The translations under genes were made by a program, and so were the position numbers. From the NCBI GenBank assembly GCA_022496805.1, contig CM040100.1:23155009-23219008 (forward strand): 64,000 nucleotides of DNA. The letters are read 5' to 3'. The notes beneath the pieces were generated by a model. The model was not told where the DNA came from, did not search any database, and was given only the letters and a program-made list of their open reading frames with translations. The number at the start of each line of letters is the position of its first letter. Positions within the stretch are counted from its first letter, which is position 1. Positions 1 through 11,966 of this stretch are shown here, in pieces. The stretch comes from Pohlia nutans. Taxonomy: Eukaryota; Streptophyta; Bryopsida; Bryales; Mniaceae.

Positions 1-646
1 TGATCAAATGCAACAAGAGAGTTGCCCGACTGTTATACAGACGATTGCTGGTAAGCGTGCACTGCCTATGAATGTGTGCAAGTGTGCAACAGCTCAATGT
101 AACATTCTTTTTGCCGGTCTTCTTAAAGACTTGAATTATTAATCATCTGGCTCTTTCAATCTGTCTTGGGCTAAAAGCACGTTCCTGGAAGTGGGGGGAA
201 GTACTGCACTAGGATCTTCTGTCCTGTGGGCGCTGGTTGTAGGAATAAACTCCTGAGTCACGTCGGCGTTAAATGGCAGCCGAAGTTCTCACGTTTCTGG
301 AAGATCTTTTCAAGACACTCCTTGACTCCTTGTTGTTTAATTGCTGTTTTTAATCACATAGAGTGTGATTCTTGAGCACTTTTTATTGAAAGATTCCAAA
401 TGAGAATTCATTACCATCAAAGGACCGTTGGACTGGACACTGGTCTCGACATCAATTGTTCAGTTGGTCATAAATTGTAGACTTGTAGGATTAATTACCT
501 TTTATAATAAAGGTACGAAGGCGAGGTGTTTGACTTCACAGTCTTTAGAGAATGGCACATTAATTGCCCTTGGTTTGGGAGTTTGATTCTTTATATCATG
601 TCATTCTTCTCATCATACATGAATAGTTTTTAATTTTTCAAAATCT
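1..646. other. AT-rich intergenic DNA, nothing recognised
   Basis: I see no coding frame, splice-compatible exon series, RNA gene or clear terminal inverted repeat here. The stretch ends at the TTAA that flanks the 651-3047 element. Confidence 0.5.
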
Positions 647-1482
647 TTAACCCCTAATGGACCGGGGCGTTTTTCCTCCAAAAACACTCCAATGCTGCCA
701 CTTTTACTCCCCCATGTAAATATTCCAAAAAAATGTTATTTTTTACCTTCTAACCATAAGATCTTGTCCTAAACTACTTGAAAAACGTACACGACAAATT
801 TTGTTGATTTTAACACGGATTGCAAGATAATTGCGTTTGATGGGAAAAAACACCCCAAAAAAACACATGCTCAAAAATTTCAGATGCCCAAAACCTCACT
901 ACCAAAACTTGTCGCACTTCACTTTCACATTCTATATGGTGTTACGTAGTTGTGTACTAATTTTCATTGCGTTTGGAGATGTTTAGGATGTTGAAGAACA
1001 CTTTGCACTTGTTGGGGGTTTAAAAGTTTAAAAAATACTCTTTGTTTTTGGAATTGCAATATTTTTGACTTTCGTCATTTAAAATACGAATCTGAATGGT
1101 GAAACATAAGTACATTCCACCTTCTATAGAATGGCAAAAAAAATTTGAAAAGAAATTAAATCTCCAAGATTTAGAAGACATGTAGCGTATTTTCTAAGAA
1201 TTTTGGGGGTTAGGGGGAGAAATAAAGGATGGAGGAAAGGAATTGAAGTGCCACCTCACCCAACCCATTCTAATGTTCATGACCCCACAACTCTCAATGT
1301 GGACTACCACGTGGCAGTTATTCATTCAACAATTTGTTTATTTATTTATAATTTTTAAAAATTAAAAATTTTAATTTTTAAAAATAATAATTTTTAATGA
1401 TAAAATACTTTTTATTTGAAATAATGAATTTTAATGAATTAAAATTAATAGTTTTAAATTTAAGAATATATATATTTATAAT

Positions 1483-1557
1483 AGAAGACCACCCTATTTT
1501 CCACACTCATTTATATATATTTATATTTAATGAGTGTGGAAAATAGGGTGGTCTTCT
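1483..1557. repeat. Perfect 29-bp inverted repeat (hairpin)
   Basis: Positions 1483-1511 and 1529-1557 are perfect reverse complements, separated by a 17-base AT-only loop. The arms begin AGAAGACCACCC. It is followed by a C-rich tract at about 1580-1640. It could be a small foldback element or a small-RNA precursor; nothing shows transcription. Confidence 0.75.
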
Positions 1558-1960
1558 ACTCCCACAATCCATCCCATTTCCACACCCGCCCTTCTTGTTG
1601 CCCACCCCGCAATCCCCCCCCCCTCCTCCCCCTCCCTCCAAAAAAAAAAATTCAACTATTTCTCTGTTGACTCGTTGCCCTTTCTTCCGAAAAAAATACA
1701 TTTCCTCTCATAACTTTCACATACAGTGTCGGAATTTTAAAAAATAAAAAATAAAAAAACCCCATTTTCATGGCACGTTGGGGAATTTACTATTAAATTT
1801 CTTTTAAAATTTGATTAAAAATGTGTTCACCAAAACCTACCCGGTTCTCTAAATGTTCTAGTTAGGACACTTGGTCCTTTACGGGTTAACATATTCTAGA
1901 TACAACAATGTGGGATATCAAAGCTATAAGGACCTACCATCTAGGGGTGACCAAGTGACC

Positions 1961-2285
1961 ATAATCGGTGCTTGGGAGTGAAAGTTATGTTGCCTTCAAC
2001 ACAATTTTATCAACATCGGGCAACTAGATTTTTTTCAAAAGGTCCTATGATTCAAAAATAAAAATAAAAATGTATAATCGGTGCTCGGGGGCAAAAGTTG
2101 TGTTGCCTTCAAGCACAATTTTGTCAACATCTGGCAACTACAAAAAATTACAAAAGTCCTATGATTTATAAAAAATAAAAATAAAAAGTATAATCAGTGC
2201 CCAGGAGCAAAAGTTATATTGCTTTCAACACAATTTTGTGAACATTGGGGATCTACAAAAAATTATAAAAGTCCTATGATTATTT
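1961..2285. repeat. Tandem repeat, three copies of about 115 bp
   Basis: Units start at 1961, 2074 and 2190 with ATAATCGGTGC or a close variant, and each ends with a CCTATGAT-containing segment followed by an A-rich stretch. The copies differ by scattered substitutions, so the array is not recent. Confidence 0.75.
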
Positions 2286-2349
2286 TATATATAAATGGAA
2301 AAGCGTTGATTCATTCCATTTGAATAAGTGATGTAAAAATATCACTGCT

Positions 2350-2430
2350 ACTTTGTCCTGTGAACACCGTATCAAGGGTGGGTTGAACAAACACTTTATT
2401 CACGCCGACCTTACAAAAGGACCGGAGTTC
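2350..2430 (-). repeat. Dispersed repeat H, copy 1
   Basis: This carries the block ACACTTTATTCACGCCG followed by an accGGAGTTC-like end. The same block occurs in the same orientation at 36395-36480 and inverted at 19558-19648 and 22073-22166. I do not recognise the family; no TIRs or LTR ends are visible. Confidence 0.55.
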
Positions 2431-3051
2431 ATTCTCTCTCTCATGTAAAAGTTATGAAGAGTCTTGTTTTGAGGGCTTCTTATTGGAAAATACAACAAAT
2501 ACAATTTGTTTTTGAAGTTAGTTTTCACATTTCTTTTCAAATAAATAAGTTCATAAGATTTTAGAAAATTGGTACAACATTCTCATTGTTAGAATTGATA
2601 TATTTCAATTCAATGTTGGAATTATTAATGATTTTTCTTAATTATTATTTTTTCATCTTGTATCTACTTTTACTTAATATTTATTGAAGAATAAATATCA
2701 AGTTTATAATTTTTTAATTTCATTTTGTAGATTCACAACTCAATTCTCCAAAATAAATAATAAAACTGTCAAATTGCGTAGTGCAAAAATTCAAGTGAAG
2801 AGGATTTAAAGTCTTCTAACCTAGTTTGGCAAGGTACCAAAAACACATTTTTCTTCATTTCAAACACTAATATCTTGCAATGAATTTGTTGAATTTTTTA
2901 CCACATTTTTTCATACAAGTTTTTAGACAATCCTTTGATTAGATAATTATGGAAAAATAAAAATAAAATAAAAAAATTGGCACAATGTACTAGAAATGAA
3001 AATTTTAGTATGTTTCTTGAGCAAAAACACCTTTGGTCCTTTAGGGGTTAA

Positions 3052-4500
3052 ACGAGGCATATAAGGTTGCAAGGAGGTTTTGGAAAAATAAAATAAAACC
3101 ATTACTGTAGTTGAAATTCCATTTTTAAAGCATTTGTAAGGTTTTATTTTCCTTTTATCCTTTTGAAATACAAGTTGAATCTTTAATTTGTTATCTTTTT
3201 GGCATGAAACATTTCTTAATCATTCTCATATAAGATTGTATATCAAAGATTCACAATCCAATAGTATACTTCACAAATTAGATATACTTATACTACAATT
3301 CAAATGGGTCAATGTTTTTGGTGTCTGTTGTCTAAAATTTATGTATGATCTTCGTGATTGTCATGGACGACAAATAAAGTAATAAATAATAAAATGAAGT
3401 GCAATTATTTTATATTAAAAAATGAACTTCTTGGGCCTATAGGCTTCACATTGGTGGGAGGAGGGGACCTTAAAACGAGCTATGTTTAACCCTTTATTCC
3501 TAATTGGTTCGATAGCTATATTTTGAATGTTTTTGAGCTACTTTCAACATCAAACACTTGTATCTTTTGCATCCGGTGTCCGATTTCAATGAAACTTGTT
3601 GGAAATGATGCCTTTACTATTCTAGTTTTTGTGGTAAAATTTAAAGATCAATCCAAGCTTTTATTAATATTTGGAAATCATTTGAGTACAAAGGGTTCAA
3701 TTTTAGTTCACCAAAGTGCATTTTTGCACTTTGGATAGCTGCAACTTTAGGGGCTTGTTTTTCTTTTATCCAAAGTCCGTTTTCAATAAAATAAAATAAA
3801 AATTGGATTAGATTTCCCTTGAAGTCTAGTTATTTTGGTAAAATTCTCATGCCAATCCAAGTTATTTTGAATGTTTGGGAATCATTTTAGGGCATGGGTC
3901 AATTTTAGACTCTTTTTTCTTTTTGGGTTTGATGGGTCACTTTTTGGGCTACTTTTTGGCATTTCAAAGCCATTTTTGAACACATCAAAGATATTTGTTG
4001 AATTATTTTTATACCAATGTGTTTATATGATGATTTTGATACACTTTATAGTTTAATTTTTTTTCATTTGAGTAGGTTTAGAAATAGAATTTCAACTCTA
4101 ATGTGATGCTAGGAAAATTTCAACATCCTTTTTCAACACTAAACATTATGATCTTGCAATCTATGTGGTCAAATGGTTCCAAATTTGATTCACGTCATTT
4201 ACAACACGTACACTACAAAATTGTATAGTTGATATTTCTATACCTCACTTACATTTAGACTTATAACTATTCCAAATCAATGATGTTTTTAAACCTTCAA
4301 AATTTAGAGAGTATTAGGAGTTAAACATCTTTTTAGATCAAATTGCCCATTTCCATATTTACAGGACTTCAAATGAATTAGTGTACCAATGAAAAATAGA
4401 AAATTTATTCTACAACAGTTTCATTTGATCGTCAACTTTATTCGTTGCAATGTTGATGGTTTGAGCATGAATTCCAAATTTATGCAACCTGGAGACTATT
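3052..4500. other. AT-rich intergenic DNA with a possible transposon end
   Basis: A TTAA followed by CCCTTTATTCC at 3486-3500 looks like one end of a TTAA-type element. No convincing partner end was found; the TTAA after ATTAGGAG at about 4321 is a poor match. Open frames here are short and lack supporting splice sites or recognisable protein. Confidence 0.35.
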
Positions 4501-4622
4501 GTAGACATGCTAGTTACCGTGCACTTTTGGCACAATAGTGACAGTACCGTGCACGTTGTTAATCGTTTTATTCGGATTGAAGCGCACGGTGATTGGTAGT
4601 GTAAAGTTATTAGCATGTCTAC
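4501..4622. repeat. 122-bp inverted-repeat unit with internal CCGTGCAC repeats
   Basis: GTAGACATGCTA at 4501-4512 is exactly inverted at 4611-4622. Inside, ACCGTGCAC occurs twice (about 4515 and 4545) and an inverted GCGCACGGT once (about 4582). It may be a very short MITE or a structured motif. Confidence 0.5.
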
Positions 4623-6033
4623 GATAACACTACAACTAAAAGGAATTGTACAGTACAATAGAACAATTACTTGACATCTCAAACGTTTTCCTTTTCTTTT
4701 TCTTGAAACACATTGTAAGCTTGTGGCTTGAACTTGTACCTAAGAATAACATGCCTTGATATTTTTGCTAAGGACGACGTCCCGCCATGGCAAAACTTAT
4801 GTTTCCTTGTCAAAGCAAGTGGTTATATATTCTTGTTGTTTGAAAATGCATACTTTGAATCATTCTTAAGTGGATAGTGTAAAAAGGGTGCTCCACATGA
4901 AGTGGACTCTCAAAAATGGTGGAAATCGTCGGGTAGACTCGAGCCAATAAAGTTCTCCAAGATTATTCATATTGTAACTATGAAACCCAAGACCACAAAA
5001 ATTGTCAAAAATCAATTTAATGAGTGTTGCAATCTATTATATAACACACAGTGGTGCATGCATGCACGTATGCTCTCCAAAACAGCTCCGCAATCATAAC
5101 AATTGTGTCGACACCGGCCTAACTAGTCTGTAAGAGCAAGGCCAACAACACCCATTCTCACACTCTATACGCTACTATTGGATGATAAAATGTGTTTTAG
5201 AGTACTGAGCTTGATTCTAGTTCACCAAATATTGGCACTATGGTGAGCATGGTTCTCGCACATCAAATGTTTTGTCCTATTCTCTCACAAGACCATGCTC
5301 TCATTTTATAAAGTGAAGTTTAAGAAGATTATTAATTCTCCAAGATTGACGGCTATTATGATTGCAATTGTCCCAAGTAGTGACAAAAATGGTAGTACGT
5401 AATTGCTCGATACACTCTATTCCGGGCATGCTTGGTGGTTGTTGCCCCGGTTGTTGCTGGTGTTGATTTCACTTCTTACACTTTATATTGAATGTGAATT
5501 TGAAATGTTGGGAGCAACTATTTTTTTGGGCTTTTTAGTGCCAGATTGCACCAATAAAAAATAATTTGGCTACAAAACCATAAACTCAATACTAGATCGC
5601 CAAAATATCTTCAATTTTTTTTATAAAATATTGGATGAAATTGCCAAATATTGGATCAAAATAACATTAACATGTGGATGAAAGGTACTTTCTATCCAAA
5701 ATATGAATGAATGTGAAAATATGTGGTTCTATCATATTATCATAGCATAATAGAGAAATCGGAGCCTACATCCTTTTGCAATGGGACCACAATTTGCTTA
5801 CAATTAGAAACTAAGTTTACGTGACAATGATATAGTAGTCCCGAAATTCATGGAATACAAATGATATTCCTTCATTACTTAAAGAAGTGAATCTAAGTGA
5901 AGATTCTCTTTTGATCCAATTTTCAAAAAGGTGCTCTATTGCACTGCTCTATGATTTTATATCACCAATTTAGCACTCTTTGAGAAGGAAAAAAAAAATA
6001 GAAAAAAAATAGGTTGGAAGTTGCTACTAGCTA
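4623..6033. other. Intergenic DNA; possible short MITE at 5134-5300
   Basis: At 5131 a TAA is followed by GAGCAAGGCCAACA. A loosely matching inverted end, ending ATGCTC, occurs near 5300 but is not followed by a perfect TAA. The start resembles the Tourist-like elements at 17420 and 39137, so this may be a decayed relative. The rest holds nothing I can name. Confidence 0.3.
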
Positions 6034-6127
6034 TCTACTATACATTTGAGCATGGGTTTGTCTCACTCGACCGTTCCGGCCCGAAACTAGTCGAGTGAGA
6101 CAAACCCATGCTCAAATGTATAGTAGA
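6034..6127. repeat. Perfect 37-bp hairpin with 20-nt loop
   Basis: Positions 6034-6070 and 6091-6127 are perfect reverse complements over 37 bases, and the 20-base loop (6071-6090) is GC-rich. The arms are of mixed composition, not AT-only, and carry no mismatches. A young inverted duplication, a foldback element or a small-RNA precursor would all fit. It lies about 1 kb upstream of the nucleotide-sugar transporter and just before the TIR element at 6192. Confidence 0.85.
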
Positions 6128-6191
6128 ATTATATCCATTATACCAACATTAACGGCTCAACGACACAGGTTCCCCTAGTGCTCTTATATAA

Positions 6192-6750
6192 CCCCTAAAC
6201 GTCCAACCGTTCAGAAAGTGGATGATGTATAGAATCAAACATAGTTTTCTTTTCCGACATTGACTTTTTGCAGCGTGGATTTTTTACTATATATTTTACG
6301 GGAAGTTAACTTAATGCACGTGTGATCCGATTAGAAAGGGGATGGTTTGTGAAATTTTTATGCCTCATTTCATGTTGTAATGATTCACCCAAAATTTCAA
6401 AGATTTTGGTGTAAAAGTGCTCTTAAAAAGTCAAATCATAAAATTAAGCAACCCAAAAATCTCCAAAAATCACTACACTTGGAGTATTACATTTCAACCA
6501 ATCATAAAAAAATTCATGTACAAATTGTCAATATCTTATTCGTAATCAAATTACAAAAGACTTTTCAATTTCAAGTTTCAAATTTTGTACAAAAATATTG
6601 GTGATAGCAATCGCAGATCTAACCATATGGATAGAATCTAAATTTATCATGTACAACTTTTATTGATACATCAAGTGCAAAATATCCCTCTGGGTTGCAT
6701 TTTATTTGCAAAACTGCCAAATTTGGAGAGGGGTGAGGACGTTTACGGGG
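6192..6750 (+). mobile_element. 559-bp TIR element, family C copy 1 (TTAA-like target)
   Basis: The ends are CCCCTAAACGTCC and the inverted GGACGTTTACGGGG. The flanking four bases on both sides are ATAA (6188-6191, 6751-6754), a variant of TTAA. The interior matches 15183-15613 (internally deleted) and 63547-64000 (cut by the window end) over several hundred bases in the same orientation. There is no coding capacity. It ends about 350 bp upstream of the transporter start codon and so may supply distal promoter sequence. Confidence 0.7.
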
Positions 6751-6850
6751 ATAACTGAACACGCTCCCCACGACGGTTCCAAGTGAGGAACAGTCGTCTC
6801 GCAGGGTGTAGGCCCTGGACAACTAACCTCGGACCCTAACCGTAGTCAGT

Positions 6851-6875
6851 TGACTATGGGTTACGTCACGAGGGC
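6851..6875 (+). promoter_or_regulatory. TACGTCAC motif in the transporter promoter
   Basis: The sequence around 6861-6868 contains TACGTCAC, a TGACGT/CRE-type core bound by plant bZIP factors in other promoters. It lies about 235 bp upstream of the start codon at 7097. This is a motif match only; the transcription start is not identified. Confidence 0.3.
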
Positions 6876-7096
6876 AGAACGTGCATTCAACGCTGCACTT
6901 GCGACCACGAGCCAGCCAGCAATTGCTTGCAATCAATCCGACGTGCCGTGCCTGCAATGTAGTGACCCTCGATCAGCTTGCGCACATTTTTGCAAGCACA
7001 ATTTTTTCCAATTGCAAAACCTTCCTCATACTCACAGCACGAACCAGATCGGGAAAAAGAAAACACTCAACACAGCTTCGTTTTGAGCGGCGGGCG

Positions 7097-10000
7097 ATGG
7101 AGAAAGTAGCAGAAGGTGGCGCAAGCCAGATCTTTATGCTCACCATCTGCGTGGCTGCCATCTACGCCGCCTACATCACGCAGGGCGTCGTCCAGGAGAA
7201 TGTGTAAGTTCTTTGCTCTGTAATTTCCCCTGTTACCCTGTTTCTTTTTTGAAAAAACCTATTTAAGTTTCCTTTTGACTGAAAAACAATTTTTAGTTGT
7301 GCGTCACAAGTTCGTTGATGTTCTTTTTCCTATCGAGCTCTGGCGCTTGTATTCGGGTTTAGTAATCGCATTACTTTTAAGAGTTTGAAAATTTTGGGAG
7401 GAGATACCGAGAATATATATATTCTATGGCGAGAATGTAACGGAGGTGTACATTTCAGGTCTGGTGTCTTTCTTTCTGAGAATTGGCTACCTTGGCAATG
7501 CTGGGGAGTATACTGACTAATCGTGAATTTTAGGGTTTTGGAGATTGATGACTCAAAGGCGTTGTGTGCAGGTCTACAAGGCGGTATGGAGAAAAGGGGG
7601 AGAGGTTTGAACAGCTTACGTTCTTGAACTTGGCTCAAAGTGTAGTATGTCTCTTCTGGTCTCTGTTGAGTAAGTCACACGGAACCATTTGTTTTTGTTT
7701 TTATTACAATCTAGTTTGTACTATAGAGGATTTGGAGTAGGAGACTTATGGTTTCTTCCTCTGCTTTGAAGACCTATGCATGCAGGTGAAGAAAACAGTG
7801 TTTGTGATGAGGTCTTGCTTAATTCTTTTACCAAAAAGGATGTTGATCTCATGACCCCGTTTCTTCTTTTCAAAATGACGGGGTCTGTGTGAAGTTTAGG
7901 GTTTGTGATGAACTCGCTGCCAAGATTTTATAAAAGAAACATGCGAAATGGATGATTTGGTTTCAAGTGACTTATGTCCCTGTGCTGTTGACACAGTGTT
8001 ACAATTGTGGCCAAACAAGAAGGGCAGCCAAGCGCCAGTTACAGCCTTCTGGAGTTCCAGTGTCTCGAATGCCATCGGCCCTGCATGTGGCATTGTCGCT
8101 TTGAAGTACATCAGTTATCCCGCGCAGGTATTTGCCTCAAATATTAGTCTATGCACAGAACTATCTGGATCATAAATATTGTTTTGATCTCTTTAGAAAC
8201 CTAAAATCATTTTTCTAGAGTGTTCTTTCGTCTTGCATCAGATTCGAGATTGTTTACTATTTGACAGGTCTTTATGCCTATTTATATGTTAGCTATGCAG
8301 CTTCTGCATCATTGAAATGTCATTCATCACCAATGAGTTAGGTGCAATCTCTGACAATATGTGTTAAAATTTGGGTAGTAATCCGGCTGTCTTTTCAGCA
8401 GGGTACATAATATTCTAGAGCAGTGTTAGTAGTTAGACCCAAGGTGTTTGCAGCTCCTTTCAAGACTGTTATGTAATCTGTGACATATCACGTATTTATA
8501 ACATATTTGTGGTTTTGTTCATGCTCAGGTGTTGGCTAAATCATCAAAGATGATTCCAGGTTTTGCTCGACAGCTTTGCCTCCCAACAGCTATCATTTAC
8601 CCTTGCCAAATAGCAAGAGCCGTGTACTGAAGCTAATCTTTTGGGTGTTCCATGAGGGGATGGTGATCATTCATGAAACTCATCACGTTCCTTTGGGTAT
8701 GTGGCAGTGATGTTCATGGGAGCTCTTGTGTATGGAGTGCGGTATACTCTTCCAGAATACCTGTGCACATTTTTGGTCGCAGGTGGCGTGTCTATGTTTG
8801 CTTTATTCAAGGTACACTCTACCAAGCCTTGCAATCGCTTGATAAGTCTAGCTATTGTAATTTGACGCCTTTTGGTAACCTCTTCTTTTCTTTTTCTTTT
8901 TCCCAGTCTGAGTGAGGAAATAATTTGGTATCCCAGACCTATAGCATGTGTGACCACAAGATTTCTCCATTTGAGGATGCATGTTTCTGGACCTTTGAAG
9001 TTTGTAGTAGTGGCTTGGAATGTTCTGCGTACGTGGAGGATCTTTCTCAAGCATCTATTATATATCTATTATATAATAGAGACCTTGCACACATGCACAC
9101 AAGGATGGTTCTGTTGTTGGAACTCTTGTGCCGGACTCCGGCATGGGCCAATTTTAGTCTATTATATGACGCTGACCTTGCACGCAAGGATTGTTCGGCC
9201 ATAGGAACTGTCATGCTAGACTCTGGCACATGCCAACATAGTCTATTATATAATATAGACCGTGCACGTACGTGAGGATAGTTCTGCCCTTGGAACTGTT
9301 GTGTTGGACTCTGGCACAGGACAACCTAGTATGTATACTAACTTACTGCCACACGCCCGGATTGCAGAGCAGCAAAAAGGCTTTTAGCAAAATTTCAAGT
9401 CCCAATGCACCTTTGGGCTATGCCCTCTGTTTTCTGAACCTGGGATTGGATGGATTTACAAACGCCACTCAAGATGCAATCACAAAGAAGTGTGTACACC
9501 TTCCCTATATCCTCTCTCTTTTGTCTATGTCTAGATGGCTTGCCAAACTTTGTTGCTTGTCGAGTTTTAAGGTAGAAGGCCCTGTTGCATCCACGTTTCT
9601 ATTGTGGCCATCTTCTACAGGCCCCAGTTTGGCCATGTAAAACCGTCACTCTTGAACAGATTAGATTTCCGGCCACAATGGTACAAATCAAAGTTTCAAG
9701 TTATGGTAATGGCGTGGCCACAATGGGATATTCTACCTTTTGAGGAGGTCCATGGTAAACAAAGCTTGTGGTCACAATAGGGTCTCGATATTATGATGAT
9801 TTTAAGTAAATATTGTGGTCAATATAGATGAGTGAGATGACTATTGTGTTAGTTTTGGAGATGACATATGGGCACTTAGGGCAGCGCACTTCAAAAATTC
9901 ATAAAGAATCCATACTTTACTGGAAATACATGGATCCACTTCTCTTTTCCCATAGAATTATGTAGTATTTTTTTGGTTTGCAAAAAGTGGCTTGATCAAT

Positions 10001-10527
10001 AAGATCTTACTGATATTTAATTTGCATGAAGTCAGATCATTCATTGTGGCTATATTAGGAATTCCTACCAGAACTGAACTGTAATCCTCATGGTGCCCAG
10101 GTATCCGAAGACGAATGCTTGGCATATCATGATGGGCATGAACTTGTGGGGCTCTATTTACATGTCGCTCTTCATGTTTGGGTGGCCAAGCGGTGGTGGC
10201 TGGGAAGCAGTGAAGTTCCTGCAAGAGCATCCTGCAGCCGCGTGGGACATCCTGCTGTTCTGTCTGTGTGGAGCTGTGGGCCAGAACTTCATCTTCCTCA
10301 CCATCAGCAGGTTTGGTGCTCTCACAAACACAACCATCACCACCACCCGCAAGTTTGTCAGCATTTTGGTTTCCTCAGTCTGGAATGGCAACCATCTCTC
10401 TTCCCAGCAGTGGGCTGGCGTGGCCATGGTCTTCACAGGGCTGATGTACCAAATTTATCTCAAATGGAAGAAACACAACAAGGCCAAAGGTGGAAAGGAC
10501 ACAGGGTCCGATAAGAAAAAGGAGTGA
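7097..10527 (+). CDS. UDP-galactose/UDP-glucose transporter (UTR1/SLC35B1 type), 7 exons
   Basis: Exons 7097-7203, 7572-7669, 7997-8127, 8529-8559, 8708-8811, 9368-9489 and 10101-10527 join into one open frame of 339 aa. All introns are GT-AG and phases match at every junction. The product resembles plant UTR1-type transporters, multi-pass ER/Golgi membrane proteins that exchange UDP-sugars for UMP. Recognisable blocks in order are AYITQGVVQE (N-terminal helix), FLNLAQSVVCL, GPACGIVALKYISYPAQ, LAKSSKMIPV, NAPLGYALCF, GFTNATQDAI, GAVGQNFIFLTIS and NTTITTTRKFVSI. The length is typical of the family. The C-terminus is KKKE, fitting the KKxx ER-retrieval signal (lysines at -3 and -4), so ER residence is likely. 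The start was chosen because it gives the usual short N-terminus ahead of the first membrane helix. Exon 4 is only 31 bases. The exact sugar (Gal or Glc) cannot be told from sequence. Confidence 0.93.
9058..9330 (+). repeat. Intronic minisatellite, three copies of about 90 bp
   Basis: Units begin TCTATTATAT at 9064, 9158 and 9242, continue with a GACC(T/G)TGCAC block and end in a GGAACT...GGACTC(T/C)GGCA block. The array lies in intron 5 of the transporter gene. The copies are clearly diverged. Confidence 0.7.
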
Positions 10528-11037
10528 TAGAAACTGAGGCAAGCATTACAGTGTTTTGATTCTTTGGGGCTCTCTCTAGTTGATTTACCAATTCATACGC
10601 CATTTGTACGGTCGCAAATGAACACAATTTTCTAGTCTAGGCAGTGCAGAAGGGCAACTCTCTTTTCTTGAGGGATTGACATGAGTAGACTGCTTTGATT
10701 CGCAGTCTTGAGAATTTATTATAGAAATGTGGATTCTTTATCATACAATTGCTTTACTTTTAGGTGCCAATTACATTATTGTTTAGTGGAGTGTGGAGTA
10801 TGGACTGTCATGGCAGGGTCACCACAGGCTTTACATACGGACTGCCAGATATTACGGTAGAAGGTAAGAACACTGTTTGGAAGGTTCTAGGTTGTCTTTG
10901 GTTGAATGATCCTCCAAATCCGAATGCTCTAAAACCACGAGCTCACCCAACTCTGCATGTAGATTTTCATGGAGCCACCATAGTTGAGACCAGTGACATT
11001 TAGCACAGGATGCTATATCCCACATAAATGGTAGCTA

Positions 11038-11355
11038 CCGTACGGGGAAGGCAGGGTTGGCAGAAAATAATTCCCCAAAAAAATGCCGAAAAAATAAATA
11101 AATTTATTAAGTATTTTGTCGAAATCAACAAAAATAAAGTCGACAAAAAGCCGAAAAAAAATAGAATAAAAACATAACACTCAACGAAAATTGTAGACAA
11201 AAAATAAAATAAAACGTTTAGTTGCCGGATTTTTTTTAATGTTATCTATTAATAGCCGATTTTTTAATAATTACTTTTTAAAGTGCCGACCTCCACTGTT
11301 TCAACTTTTATTAATTATTCGATATGAAAGTGCGGACCTTGCCTTCCACGTACGG
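11038..11355. mobile_element. 318-bp MITE, family G copy 1 (TA target)
   Basis: The ends are CCGTACGGGGAAGGCA and an inverted TGCCTTCCACGTACGG, flanked by TA on both sides (11036-37, 11356-57). The interior is AT-rich and matches 14484-14759 over most of its length. The TA duplication suggests the Tc1/mariner group, though the ends are not the classic Stowaway CTCCCTC. Confidence 0.75.
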
Positions 11356-11599
11356 TACTTATGCTACCCTGTGCATATACTACTCATGATACCTCTATGA
11401 TATCCTACGATACCCTTGATATATTAAGGTGATACTATGATGATATCTGTGGATATCTCCTCATGAAGTTGCTACACGTTTATAGCATGATGAAAGTTTT
11501 GGCTAAATTTCATTTTTTTTTTTCATTTTTTTCCTTTGTAAATTTAGCAACTCCTTTTTTTGGGTAGAAACCAAGCGAAATTTAGCCACTTTAGGGATC

Positions 11600-11760
11600 G
11601 TTGGTTGAGACTCAAAAGCACCAATTTCACTTTTCAAGCAAACCAATGGCATGAGTCAAGCATTGTGAGGAAGTACTGGTAGTTGGTGGTTCTGGGTATC
11701 ATCATTAGTACCACATAGTGTGGACATGGGGAAACCTCGGTATGTTGATATTGAGTAGTG
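11600..11760 (+). repeat. Dispersed repeat K, copy 1
   Basis: This block, including a TTGGTGGTT(C/T)TGGGT segment and a CCACA(T/C)(A/C)(G/A)TGTGG segment, recurs inverted at about 17125-17285. The family is unclassified. Confidence 0.5.
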
Positions 11761-11886
11761 TACTTTCCACTTTTGAAATTTGTATCATTTTCAATGTTGA
11801 GAATAAAATTATGGGAAAATATGTTAAGTCTTATATAAAATGATGAAAAATATTTCACCAAAGATATGCCTGTTAAAAATACATTT

Positions 11887-11966
11887 GATTGCTTAAGTTG
11901 GTGATTTAAAGGCAATTAGCTTTAGTTAAAGTTGATTGTTTTTGCAAAATACACCTGATTGCTTAA
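11887..11966 (+). repeat. Short tandem duplication supplying the empty site for the 11967 insertion
   Basis: GATTGCTTAAGTTGGTG is intact at 11887-11903. About 73 bases downstream the same GATTGC-TTAA (11957-11966) is interrupted by the 540-bp element. After it the sequence resumes as TTAAGTTGGTGG (12507-12518). The upstream unit is therefore an unfilled paralogous target. Confidence 0.8.

Larger units (their letters stand above)
651..3047. mobile_element. 2.4-kb TTAA-flanked inverted-repeat element (piggyBac-like signature)
   Basis: A TTAA lies on each side (647-650 and 3048-3051). The left end reads CCCCTAATGGACC and the right end is its near inverted repeat, GGTCCTTTAGGGG. Similarity continues inwards for roughly 40 bp with mismatches. 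No transposase frame is visible inside, so it would be non-autonomous. It contains the hairpin at 1483-1557 and the tandem repeat at 1961-2285. A second end-like sequence with TTAA lies at about 1873-1889, so the element may be composite or nested. A TTAA target duplication with CCC ends is the piggyBac superfamily pattern; that assignment is inferred from ends only. Confidence 0.5.

Noticed and set aside
651..1885. A 1.2-kb element ending at GGTCCTTTACGGG (1873-1885)
   Set aside because: The similarity of the 651 end to the end at 3047 extends much further inwards than to this one, so 651-3047 is preferred; nesting is possible.
8667..9640. Several 60-127-aa frames across introns of the transporter gene
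   Set aside because: They arise from exon 5, exon 6 and the intronic minisatellite in wrong frames; none resembles a protein.
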